NCBI GenBank assembly: GCA_036226585.1
Contig: CP108997.1
Location: forward strand, 4,774,001 to 4,838,000
Direction: 5' to 3'
Source of the DNA: Streptomyces sp. NBC_00708
GTDB taxonomy: Bacteria > Actinomycetota > Actinomycetes > Streptomycetales > Streptomycetaceae
Length of the DNA: 64,000 nucleotides
This document shows, piece by piece, positions 17,745 through 25,267 of this stretch. Position 1 is the first letter of the stretch, and each line of letters begins with the position of its first letter. The position numbers were made by a program, and so were the translations under genes. The notes below the pieces were generated by a model that saw only the letters and a program-made list of their open reading frames with translations, made no database searches and was not told the DNA's origin.

Positions 17745-19997
17745 GTGACATCAGCAACGCACTCCACCCTCTTCCCCCGGGTCCCCGACTCAGCGGACGC
17801 CGTCCTCGACGGGCTCGACCCCGAGCAGCGCGAGGTCGCCACGGCCCTGCGGGGCCCGGTGTGCGTGCTGGCCGGGGCCGGTACGGGCAAGACGCGGGCG
17901 ATCACGCACCGCATCGCCTACGGAGTGCGCGCGGGGATACTCCAGCCGGCCAGCGTCCTGGCCGTCACGTTCACCAACCGGGCGGCCGGCGAGATGCGCG
18001 GCCGGCTGCGCCAGCTGGGCGCGGGCGGCGTGCAGGCACGGACGTTCCACTCCGCCGCGCTGCGCCAGCTCCAGTACTTCTGGCCGAAAGCAGTCGGTGG
18101 CCAGCTGCCCCGGCTCGTGGAGCGCAAGGTCCAGCTGGTGGCCGAGGCGGCGGCCCGCTGCGGCATCCGGCTCGACCGCAACGAGCTGCGCGACGTGACG
18201 GGCGAGATCGAGTGGGCCAAGGTCACCCAGACCGTCCCCGCCGACTACCCGGCCGTGGTCGCCAAGGCCCAGCGGGACGCCCCGCGCGATCCGGCGGAGA
18301 TCGCCAAGGTCTACGAGACCTACGAGGAGCTGAAGCGCGAGCGCACGGTGATCGACTTCGAGGACGTGCTGCTCCTGACCGTCGGCATCCTCCAGGACCG
18401 GCACGACATCGCCGACCACATCCGCCGCCAGTACCAGCACTTCGTGGTCGACGAGTACCAGGACGTGAGCCCGCTCCAGCAGCGGCTCCTCGACCTGTGG
18501 CTCGGCGACCGGGACAGCCTCTGCGTCGTCGGCGACGCCGGCCAGACCATCTACTCCTTCACGGGGGCCACCCCCGACCATCTGCTCAACTTCCGCACCC
18601 GCCACCCCGGCGCCACGGTCGTCAAGCTCGTCCGCGACTACCGCTCCACGCCGCAGGTGGTCCACCTGGCCAACGGGCTGCTCTCCCAGGCCACCGGCCG
18701 GGCCGCCGAGCACCGCCTCGACCTGGTCTCCCAGCGCGAGGGCGGCCCCGAGCCCGCCTTCGTGGAGTACGCGGACGAGCCGGCCGAGGCCGAGGGCACC
18801 GCCCGCCGCATCCGCGACCTGATCGCCGCGGGTGTCCCGGCCGGCGAGATCGCGGTGCTCTACCGGATCAACGCCCAGTCCGAGGTCTACGAGCAGGCCC
18901 TCGCGGACGCGGGCGTCCCCTACCAGCTCCGGGGCGCCGAGCGGTTCTTCGAGCGCGCCGAGGTCCGGGAGGCGGGCATCGCCCTGCGCGGCGCGGCCCG
19001 CGCCGGGGGCAACGACTCCCTGCTGGACCAGGCGGAGGGCCTGCCCGCCGAGGTGCGGGCGGTGCTCTCCACGAAGGGCTGGCGCAGCGAGCCGCCCGCC
19101 GGCTCCGGCGCGGTGCGCGACCGCTGGGAGTCCCTGGCCGCCCTCGTCAGGCTCGCGGAGGACTTCGAACGGGCCAGGCCCGGGGCGACCCTCTCCGACC
19201 TGGTCGCCGAGCTCGACGAGCGGGCCGCCGCCCAGCACGCCCCCACGGTCCAGGGCGTCACACTGGCCTCGCTCCACTCGGCGAAGGGCCTGGAGTGGGA
19301 CGCCGTGTTCCTGGTCGGGCTGACCGAGGGCATGATGCCGATCACCTACGCCAAGACGGAGGAGCAGATCGAGGAGGAGCGCCGGCTGCTGTACGTCGGC
19401 GTCACCCGGGCCCGCTTCCACCTCGCGCTCTCGTGGGCGCTGTCCCGGTCGCCCGGCAGCCGGCCCGGACGGAGGCCGACCCGCTTCCTGAACGGGCTCC
19501 GCCCCGGCTCCACGGCCCCCGGTGGCCGGAGCGCGCCGGGCGGGCCGGGCGGCTCGGAGACTCCGGGCTCCGCGGGCTCCTGGAGCGGCCGGGGCGGCGC
19601 GGGCGGCTCGGGGGGCGACGGCCGTCCGGTGGCGGCCAGGCGGAAGCCCCGGGGGCCCGCCCGGTGCCGGGTCTGCGGCAGGACGCTGACGGACGCGGGC
19701 GAGATGAAGCTGATGCGCTGCGACGACTGCCCGTCCGACATGGACGAGGCGCTGTACGAGCGCCTCCACGACTGGCGGGCGGTCCGCGCGCGGGAGATCG
19801 GCCAGCCCGCCTACTGCGTGTTCACCGACCGGACGCTGACGGCCATCGCGGAGGCGGTGCCCGGCTCCGAGGGCGAACTGGCCGGGATCCCCGGGGTCGG
19901 CGCGCGGAAGCTGGGCCGGTTCGGCGCCGCCGTTCTCGACATCTGCGCAGGTGGGGACGGGTACGGAGGCGACGAGGACACCGCCGGAGAGATGTGA
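17745..19997 (+). CDS. uvrD2: ATP-dependent DNA helicase UvrD2 with HRDC domain
   Basis: About 750 residues from the GTG at 17745. SF1A helicase motifs are AGAGTGKTRAI, VTFTNRAAGEM, FVVDEYQDVSPLQ, GDAGQTIYSFTGA and SLHSAKGLEWD. A Gly/Pro/Ser-rich linker precedes a tetracysteine module (CRVCGRTL and CDDC) and a C-terminal HRDC domain (PAYCVFTDRTLTAIAE, IPGVGARKLGRFG). This helicase-tetracysteine-HRDC order is that of actinobacterial UvrD2. A DnaA box lies just upstream. The wblC promoter begins 14 bases after the stop codon. Confidence 0.93.
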   Translation: MTSATHSTLFPRVPDSADAVLDGLDPEQREVATALRGPVCVLAGAGTGKTRAITHRIAYGVRAGILQPASVLAVTFTNRAAGEMRGRLRQLGAGGVQARTFHSAALRQLQYFWPKAVGGQLPRLVERKVQLVAEAAARCGIRLDRNELRDVTGEIEWAKVTQTVPADYPAVVAKAQRDAPRDPAEIAKVYETYEELKRERTVIDFEDVLLLTVGILQDRHDIADHIRRQYQHFVVDEYQDVSPLQQRLLDLWLGDRDSLCVVGDAGQTIYSFTGATPDHLLNFRTRHPGATVVKLVRDYRSTPQVVHLANGLLSQATGRAAEHRLDLVSQREGGPEPAFVEYADEPAEAEGTARRIRDLIAAGVPAGEIAVLYRINAQSEVYEQALADAGVPYQLRGAERFFERAEVREAGIALRGAARAGGNDSLLDQAEGLPAEVRAVLSTKGWRSEPPAGSGAVRDRWESLAALVRLAEDFERARPGATLSDLVAELDERAAAQHAPTVQGVTLASLHSAKGLEWDAVFLVGLTEGMMPITYAKTEEQIEEERRLLYVGVTRARFHLALSWALSRSPGSRPGRRPTRFLNGLRPGSTAPGGRSAPGGPGGSETPGSAGSWSGRGGAGGSGGDGRPVAARRKPRGPARCRVCGRTLTDAGEMKLMRCDDCPSDMDEALYERLHDWRAVRAREIGQPAYCVFTDRTLTAIAEAVPGSEGELAGIPGVGARKLGRFGAAVLDICAGGDGYGGDEDTAGEM

Positions 19998-20010
19998 GAA
20001 AAACTCGTCG

Positions 20011-20050
20011 AAAAAATAGTTTGCGCCCGCCCCAGTCATCACCATAGGTT
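20011..20050 (+). promoter_or_regulatory. wblC promoter with WhiB7-type AT-rich activator element
   Basis: AAAAAATAG lies directly upstream of a -35-like TTGCGC (20021-20026). An 18-base spacer leads to a -10-like TAGGTT (20045-20050). An A/T tract touching the -35 is the described recognition feature of WhiB7/WblC bound to the principal sigma factor, so autoregulation is likely. It stands out in DNA this GC-rich. Confidence 0.65.
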
Positions 20051-20162
20051 CTTAACCACGGAAACAGCGGCTTCTCTGAAGCCCTGGCTCCGTGCTGTAC
20101 TTATCCGAATACGCAGGACCGGCTTGCCGGTCCCCCCGAGACGCCGAGAGGAGGCGATTGAA

Positions 20163-20501
20163 GTGATCAGCATCATCGAGACCAACAAAATGACCGATCT
20201 CTCGGTCGTCTCCGCCTGCTCGCTCGGCCTTCTCGCCCGCTCCCCGAAGTCCTCCCTGCGTGCCACCGGTGTGTCCGGCGTCTCCGCCGTCATTCCGATG
20301 TCCCTGGCCGGTCTTCCCGTGCGGGAGCGCAATGAGCGACCGACCCAGGCACCGGCAGCAGCAGTAGCGAAGGGACGGGCCCAGGCCTATGCCTTTGCGG
20401 CCGTCGGTGCGGGAGCGGAAGCCGGCGTCACCGAGCAGACGAAGCACCACCACACGATGTGGGCCTTCCGTGGGCCTGAACCCTGGAGTGATCCAGCCTG
20501 A
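20163..20501 (+). CDS. Upstream ORF (leader peptide) of wblC
   Basis: A 112-codon frame starting at GTG 20163 behind a strong GAGGAGG, ending at TGA 20499-20501. The peptide has no recognisable domain. It is Ala/Val-rich in the middle and ends in TMWAFRGPEPWSDPA. Its last codons lie exactly on the antiterminator strand (20467-20477), so ribosome position on this frame should decide whether the downstream terminator forms. This matches the uORF-controlled attenuation described for Streptomyces wblC and mycobacterial whiB7, in which ribosome-targeting antibiotics relieve termination. The peptide itself may have no function. A small hairpin (20116-20133) precedes its ribosome site. Confidence 0.75.
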   Translation: MISIIETNKMTDLSVVSACSLGLLARSPKSSLRATGVSGVSAVIPMSLAGLPVRERNERPTQAPAAAVAKGRAQAYAFAAVGAGAEAGVTEQTKHHHTMWAFRGPEPWSDPA

Positions 20502-20535
20502 TCCAGCATCAGGCCGGCGCCTTCAGGGCCGCGGA
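20467..20535 (+). promoter_or_regulatory. Antiterminator pairing in the wblC leader
   Basis: TCCGTGGGCCT (20467-20477) can pair with AGGGCCGCGGA (20525-20535), the left arm of the terminator, over 11 positions with one G-U pair and one G-G mismatch. The two structures are mutually exclusive. The upstream strand covers the Phe-Arg-Gly-Pro codons near the end of the upstream ORF, so a ribosome finishing that ORF would mask it and favour termination. Confidence 0.7.
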
Positions 20536-20568
20536 ACCCCACTCGGGATCCGCGGCCCTTTTGTTTTG
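20525..20568 (+). terminator. Intrinsic attenuator in the wblC leader
   Basis: Perfect 11-bp stem (20525-20535 with 20549-20559), 13-base loop, then a T-rich run TTTTGTTTTG. This is the only hairpin with a clear T-tract that I found in the window, which makes it a canonical Rho-independent terminator. It lies between the upstream ORF and wblC. Confidence 0.9.
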
Positions 20569-20674
20569 TCCCAACGGACGAGACAGCGCGAAGGAGCCTC
20601 GGGACAAGCAGGACCTGGTACCAGCCGCCCCCCGGCCAACAGGCCGGAAACGACCAGACGAGGACACCACCACC

Positions 20675-21043
20675 GTGCAACTCGAAACGCACGCCCCGTC
20701 CGTACCGCCTTCCGACACGATCTCCCCGCCCGGCCTCACGGAGGACTCCACCTTGACCCCCCTTACCGCGCTCACCGCGCTCGACGACGCCATCGAGAAC
20801 CTCGGTGTGCCCGTCCCCTGCCGTGCCTACGACCCGGAGGTCTTCTTCGCCGAGTCGCCGGCCGACGTCGAGTACGCCAAGTCCCTCTGCCGCACCTGCC
20901 CGCTCGTCGAGGCCTGTCTCGCCGGCGCCAAGGAGCGCCGCGAGCCGTGGGGCGTCTGGGGTGGCGAGCTCTTCATCCAGGGCGTCGTCGTCGCCCGGAA
21001 GCGGCCGCGTGGCCGTCCGCGCAAGAACCCGGTCGCGGCGTGA
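20675..21043 (+). CDS. wblC: WhiB-family antibiotic-resistance regulator WblC (WhiB7)
   Basis: 122 residues from the GTG at 20675 (GAGGA nine to ten bases upstream). A Wbl domain with four cluster-binding cysteines (Cys49, 72, 75, 81; the CRTC spacing is visible), the GVWGG turn (93-97) and a C-terminal AT-hook RGRPRKN (112-118). The AT-hook distinguishes WhiB7/WblC from other Wbl proteins. With an intact Fe-S cluster it binds region 4 of the principal sigma factor and activates promoters carrying an AT-rich element next to the -35. Targets include ribosome-protection, efflux and methyltransferase genes. Its own expression should be controlled by the AT-rich promoter and the leader attenuator annotated here. 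Flanked by uvrD2, as in mycobacteria. Confidence 0.96.
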   Translation: MQLETHAPSVPPSDTISPPGLTEDSTLTPLTALTALDDAIENLGVPVPCRAYDPEVFFAESPADVEYAKSLCRTCPLVEACLAGAKERREPWGVWGGELFIQGVVVARKRPRGRPRKNPVAA

Positions 21044-21228
21044 CCGCCGATCTGGGGGTCACGGCCCCCAAGCCCATGAAGCGCATCGGAACCATCGACC
21101 GTCCCCTGACCCACGACCCCCGAAACCAGGCTCCAATGACCATCCCCACGTCCGAGCCCGTCGGCTCCGCGACCCAAGACGTCACCACCATCGGCGCGAA
21201 CGACTCGCGTCAGAACAGGACCCGCGAA

Positions 21229-21399
21229 ATGCAACTCATCCCAGAAGCCCTGGCCCGTGCGCATATGCACGACCGCATGCGTGAAGCCGACGCGGAACGT
21301 CAGGCCGTGCGCCTGATCTCCGCCCGGCGGATGCAGCGCAGGGCGGAGCGCGCCTCGATGCGCGCCCGCCGCGCGCTGGCCATGGCCGTCATGCACTGA
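21229..21399 (+). CDS. Small basic protein, unknown function
   Basis: 56 residues from ATG 21229, with AGGAC eight bases upstream; an ATG at 21136 would give 87 residues, the extra part looking like translated leader. The protein is mostly one charged helix rich in Arg, Ala and Met (ARAHMHDRMREADAERQA, then repeated RRAxRASMRARRA). It has no membrane segment or cysteine. It lies 185 bases after wblC and may share its transcript. I do not recognise a described family. Confidence 0.6.
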   Translation: MQLIPEALARAHMHDRMREADAERQAVRLISARRMQRRAERASMRARRALAMAVMH

Positions 21400-21548
21400 G
21401 CCGCCGGCCGGCCACGGAGGCCTTCGCCCGGACGCGGCCGCTCTCCGCGTCCGGGCACACCCGCATCGGCGCGGCCGCTCTCCGCGCCCGGCGGGAAGCG
21501 CCTTCCCGCAGCACCCCGCGCAGCGGTACCCCCGCCAGCAGGACCCCT

Positions 21549-21587
21549 ACCCCGGGGCCGGTCCGTCCGACGGACCGGCCCCGGGGT
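21549..21587. terminator. Strong bidirectional hairpin between wblC region and ABC1 kinase gene
   Basis: Perfect inverted repeat of at least 16 bp (21550-21565 with 21571-21586), extendable to 17 bp with a three-base loop. It separates convergent transcription units. Confidence 0.8.
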
Positions 21588-21641
21588 CGTTCCGGAACCA
21601 CCCCCGGAGTCGTTCCGGATCACCCCCGGGGTCGTTCCGGC
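21579..21641. repeat. Three short direct repeats beside the terminator
   Basis: Three copies of CCCCGGRGTCGTTCCGG at spacings of 22-23 bases, the TCGTTCCGG core starting near 21587, 21610 and 21632. The first copy overlaps the right arm of the hairpin, and the third ends just before the ABC1 kinase stop codon. Confidence 0.7.
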
Positions 21642-21653
21642 TGTATGCCGCGG

Positions 21654-23129
21654 CTATCCGGCGTCCACCGTCGTGGAGGCCGCCTGCTCCGCCTCGGCAT
21701 CCTGCTGCTCCGGCAGGAGATCCCGCGCCTCCGCCTCCTCCTCCGGCGGCAGGAACCCCGGCAGCCAGGACTCGAGTTCGTCGCGGAGCCGGACCGTGGC
21801 GCCGAGCTGGCACAGCACCCCGATCGTGCTCAGCGTCACCCGGTGTATCAGCAGATAGGAGGGCGGCAGGTTCAGCTGCTTGCCCAACTGGTGGGCGGGG
21901 GAGCGCGGATCGGCTATCCGGGCGGCCTGCCGCCGCAGCCAGCTCCGGCTGAACGCGAACTCCTCCACCTCGGCCGGCTCGATGATCGGCAGGAGGTAGT
22001 CGAGCACCGCGTCCGGCTCCAGGTCGATGGAATCCTTGACGAACCCCTCCGCCCGCAGCATCTCGTAGACCGCGTCGGCGTCACCTTGCAGCGTCAGCCG
22101 CAACGCGTCCCCGATGGTCTGCGGCAGGCCGCCCGGCAGCCGGTCCACCGTCCCGAAGTCGAGTACACCCAGCCGCCATGGGGCCGCGTCCGCGACCTCG
22201 CCGGGCTCGTCCGGAGCTGCCTCCCGAGCAGGGTCCAGGTCCGCGTTCGCGGCCGGGGGCAGCAGCCGGAAGTTGCCCGGATGTGGGTCGGCGTGCAGCA
22301 GCCCCGTGCGCGCCGGGCCCGAGAAGAGGAACCGGGCGAGCAACTGGCCGGCCCGGTCGCGCTGCCCGGCCGTGCCGTCGGCGATCACATCGGCCAGCGG
22401 GACACCGCCGATCCACTCGGTGACCAGCACCTGCGCGGACTGGTGGACCACCCCGGGGACCACGAAATCGGGATCGTCGGCGAACTCCTCGGCATGCGCC
22501 CGCTGGGAACGCGCCTCCTGCTCGTAGTCCAGCTCCTCCGAGACCCGGTCGCGCAGCTCCGTGATGAGCGGCTTGATGTCCATGCCCGGGATCAGCGGGC
22601 CCAGCAGCCGGGCGAACCGGCTGAGCTGGGTCAGGTCCGAGAGCAGCGCCTCGCCCGCGCCCGGGTACTGCACCTTGACGGCCACGTCCCGGCCGTCGTG
22701 CCACACCGCCCGGTGCACCTGGCCGATCGAGGCGGCGGCCGACGGCGTGTCCTCGAACGTCAGGAACAGCTCCCGCCAGTCCTCGCCGAGCCGCTCCGCC
22801 AGCACCGCGTGCACCGTGGCGCTCGGCATGGGCGGGGCCGCCTCCTGGAGTTTGGTGAGGGCCGCGCGATAGGGGCCCGCCACCTCCTCGGGCAGCGCCG
22901 ACTCGAAGACGGACAGGGCCTGGCCGAGCTTCATCGCCCCGCCCTTCAGCTCCCCGAGGACCTTGAAGAGCTGGTCGGCGGTGCGCTGCTGCACCTCGCG
23001 CGCCACCAGCTCCGCCGACTTCCCGCCGATGCGCTTGCCCAGGCCCCAGGTGGCACGGCCGGCGAACCCCAAAGGCAGCGCGGCCAGCTTGGCGGTACGG
23101 GTGACCGCCTTCCGGGGAAGATCAGACAT
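21654..23129 (-). CDS. ABC1/UbiB-family atypical kinase
   Basis: 491 residues from ATG 23129, immediately after GGAGGGGCTT. ABC1-family signatures are the Ala/Gly-rich KLGQALSVFESALP motif, AAASIGQVHRAVW with the invariant Lys in VAVKVQYPG, a catalytic-loop equivalent LLHADPHPGNFRLLP and a metal-binding segment LGVLDFGTVDRLP. Relatives are UbiB/COQ8 ATPases acting in isoprenoid quinone lipid metabolism. The M. tuberculosis counterpart Rv3197 lies next to whiB7 and has been linked to macrolide resistance, so the context may matter. It follows the ThiF-like gene by 41 bases on the same strand, probably as an operon. Confidence 0.9.
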   Translation of the reverse strand: MSDLPRKAVTRTAKLAALPLGFAGRATWGLGKRIGGKSAELVAREVQQRTADQLFKVLGELKGGAMKLGQALSVFESALPEEVAGPYRAALTKLQEAAPPMPSATVHAVLAERLGEDWRELFLTFEDTPSAAASIGQVHRAVWHDGRDVAVKVQYPGAGEALLSDLTQLSRFARLLGPLIPGMDIKPLITELRDRVSEELDYEQEARSQRAHAEEFADDPDFVVPGVVHQSAQVLVTEWIGGVPLADVIADGTAGQRDRAGQLLARFLFSGPARTGLLHADPHPGNFRLLPPAANADLDPAREAAPDEPGEVADAAPWRLGVLDFGTVDRLPGGLPQTIGDALRLTLQGDADAVYEMLRAEGFVKDSIDLEPDAVLDYLLPIIEPAEVEEFAFSRSWLRRQAARIADPRSPAHQLGKQLNLPPSYLLIHRVTLSTIGVLCQLGATVRLRDELESWLPGFLPPEEEAEARDLLPEQQDAEAEQAASTTVDAG

Positions 23130-23170
23130 AAGCCCCTCCAATTCCCAGACTGCCGCGCTGCGTGCGGCGG

Positions 23171-24319
23171 TTACCCGGCCATTGTGTCGTGCGCCGCGCC
23201 GGCCCCGGAGGCGCGGACCCCTTCAGTGTGACCGGCGGCCCCACAGGAACAGTCGAGATGCGCCCCGATCCGTTCCGACCTCCAGTCCAACAGCGGCAGC
23301 GCCGCTTCCCACCGGGCGCCGGTACTCGCGGGCAGCTCGCCGTCCAGGAAGGCCAGCGCGTGCGCCGCCGCGAGACCTGCCACCGCCGTCGCCAGACCCA
23401 GGTCGCACGCCTGCACGGCGCTCCGCCGCCCGGACTGCCACTGCGCCAGCATGCGCGGCCACTGCGCGTCCCGGTCCAGCCGGTTCAGGTGCAGGCAGCC
23501 CGCGCAGGCCGTGCCTCCTGGCAGGACCAGAGGCCCGACGAACCCGGTGGCCTCGATCACGCCCGCGTACAGATGAGGGGTGCCCGAGGAGATCCAGGGC
23601 TCGGCGGTGCCCGGATCGGGGACGTATCCGCGGAAGCCGTCGCGCGGGGCGACCACGATCAGGGACAGCCCCGGCTCCCGCCCGGCCGGACCGACACCGG
23701 CCGCCCCGGGCGCCCGCGGGCCCGGACCGGGCGCGGAGCGGCGGACCAGCTGCCGGGCCGCCATGTCCCTGCGCTCCCCGACGGCGGAGGCGGGCAGCCC
23801 GCCCGGCGCCACGTCACCCGGCTCCGCGCACCCTCCGTCCAGCACCTCGACCCGCCCCACCCCGGCTCCGGAGAGCACCCCCGCGACGGCCGCGCCGACC
23901 CGGCCCGCGCCCCGGACCTGCACACGCATCGAGCGACGGGCGGCGAGCCTGCGCATGGCGCCGCCTGGCTCGGGGTGGACGACCGAGAGCGACGCCAGAT
24001 CGGGGCGGTGACGCTCCAGGACGTCCGTCCGGCTGCGCAGCGCGTCGGCCTCCGCGCCGCCCGCCCGTACGTCGTCGACCAGACCGGCGTTCATCAGCCG
24101 CCCCACCAGCGCGTCCGCATGACGTTCGCTCAGGTCCAGCGCCCTGGCCTCCTCGTGCAGCAGGGGCATGCCTCTGGTGCCGTCGAGCAGTTCCATGAAA
24201 CAACCCGTGGCGATATCCATCGGGCCGACCTTCACCGCATGTGCGGGCGTCACTCCGAATTGCACGGTGCCCCGGCCTCGCCAAGCGCGGCGCAGTGCGG
24301 GCTTCAACATCGGATGCAC
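23171..24319 (-). CDS. ThiF/E1-like protein of the ocin-ThiF type, probably catalytically degenerate
   Basis: 382 residues. The N-terminal 120 or so resemble the winged-helix, peptide-binding part of cyclodehydratase-associated ThiF proteins. A Rossmann-like segment follows (VRGAGRVGAAVAGVLSGAGV, then VEVLDGG). The usual E1 motifs after it (acidic pair, NLxRQ) are not recognisable: the sequence reads CAEPGDVAPGGLPASAVG. Cys pairs in CAGC and CSCG near the C-terminus could bind zinc. M. tuberculosis has a comparable gene (Rv3196) beside whiB7. No precursor peptide or YcaO enzyme is visible nearby, so a role in peptide modification is not supported. It probably forms an operon with the ABC1 kinase gene. 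Confidence 0.7.
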   Translation of the reverse strand: MHPMLKPALRRAWRGRGTVQFGVTPAHAVKVGPMDIATGCFMELLDGTRGMPLLHEEARALDLSERHADALVGRLMNAGLVDDVRAGGAEADALRSRTDVLERHRPDLASLSVVHPEPGGAMRRLAARRSMRVQVRGAGRVGAAVAGVLSGAGVGRVEVLDGGCAEPGDVAPGGLPASAVGERRDMAARQLVRRSAPGPGPRAPGAAGVGPAGREPGLSLIVVAPRDGFRGYVPDPGTAEPWISSGTPHLYAGVIEATGFVGPLVLPGGTACAGCLHLNRLDRDAQWPRMLAQWQSGRRSAVQACDLGLATAVAGLAAAHALAFLDGELPASTGARWEAALPLLDWRSERIGAHLDCSCGAAGHTEGVRASGAGAAHDTMAG

Positions 24320-24403
24320 GGCTTCCCCCGGTCTGTGTCGCTGTGTGACTGCTGTGCGAGTTCCTTTGCCAGAATGCAGCGGGCCGCCGAGGTGCGTGAA
24401 AAG

Positions 24404-24412
24404 TTATCCACA
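24404..24412 (+). promoter_or_regulatory. DnaA-box-like sequence in the divergent intergenic region
   Basis: TTATCCACA, a perfect consensus E. coli-type DnaA box, between the ThiF-like gene (minus) and the zincin gene (plus). It is alone and without an AT-rich unwinding region, so it is not an origin. Confidence 0.45.
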
Positions 24413-24515
24413 GGCGTGGGTATTAGTCGTTCAAATGGTGCAAGGCATGGAGCCGATCATGGAGAACCGTCCCGGAGGCGGGACTTCCCGTACGCACAGC
24501 GGGTAACGTCGGGGC

Positions 24516-25136
24516 GTGCCCGCCGACACGTCGCCCGGCTTCGCCGGGGAGCCTCCCGTGCCCGGCGCCGGATCCCGCCGGCGCGGCGCGAACCCTGCCC
24601 GCCGCGCCCCGGCGACGAGCGCGGTCGAGGTCCGCAGAAGCGCGCGCCGCAGCAGAACGGTCTCCGCCTACCGCGAGGGCGACCGCACGATCGTGCTCAT
24701 CCCCGCCCGGATGTCCGAGGCCGAGGAGCAGCGCTGGGTGAGTGTGATGCTCGACAAGCTCGCCGCCCAGGAGAACCGGCGCGTCCTCGGTGACACCGAG
24801 CTGGCCGAGCGGGCGGAGCGGCTGTCCGCCCAGTACTTCGAGGGCCGGGCCCGGCCCGTGTCGGTGCGGTGGGTGACCAACCAGAACACCCGGTGGGGCT
24901 CCTGCACCCCGGCCGAGGGCAGCATCCGGCTGTCGCACCGGCTGCAGGGCATGCCGGAGTACGTCGTGGACTACGTGCTCGTCCACGAATTGGCGCATCT
25001 CCTGGTCCCCGGGCACGGACCGCGGTTCTGGCGGCTGCTGGAGGCCTACCCCCGTACCGAGCGGGCCCGCGGCTATCTGGAGGGAGTGGTGGCGGCCGAC
25101 CGGCTGCCGCACCTGCCGGCCGCGCGCGGCGAGTGA
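24516..25136 (+). CDS. YgjP/DUF45-type zinc metallopeptidase (M48-like)
   Basis: 206 residues. The N-terminal 40 are basic and Pro/Ala-rich. The catalytic core has the family's WVTNQNTRWGSCTP segment and the zinc motif HELAHLLVPGHGPRFW, giving HExxH plus a third His. Proteins of this family (YgjP, also called WLM-related) are cytosolic zincins of uncertain substrate. GTG start at 24516 with TAACGT about 13 bases upstream, consistent with a leaderless transcript. It precedes the TerD-AIM24 operon but is separated from it by 131 bases. Confidence 0.85.
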   Translation: MPADTSPGFAGEPPVPGAGSRRRGANPARRAPATSAVEVRRSARRSRTVSAYREGDRTIVLIPARMSEAEEQRWVSVMLDKLAAQENRRVLGDTELAERAERLSAQYFEGRARPVSVRWVTNQNTRWGSCTPAEGSIRLSHRLQGMPEYVVDYVLVHELAHLLVPGHGPRFWRLLEAYPRTERARGYLEGVVAADRLPHLPAARGE

Positions 25137-25267
25137 CACCTGGTGGCACCGGGTGAGCGGAGTCCGGTGTTTCTGTACCGGGTCTGTACCGGCTTCGCCC
25201 AATGCCGGAGTTTGCGGATAGCCTGACGCGACGCATTCACCTTCCGGATGGGGGACGGTCGTTACGC

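Noticed and set aside
23171..24319. RiPP (thiazole/oxazole peptide) biosynthesis cluster around the ThiF-like gene
   Set aside because: No YcaO, dehydrogenase, transporter or precursor-like small ORF nearby; the neighbourhood resembles mycobacteria, where the gene is part of core chromosome.
17697..24412. Replication origin based on DnaA boxes
   Set aside because: Only two isolated boxes 6.7 kb apart with no cluster, dnaA or dnaN gene, or AT-rich unwinding region.
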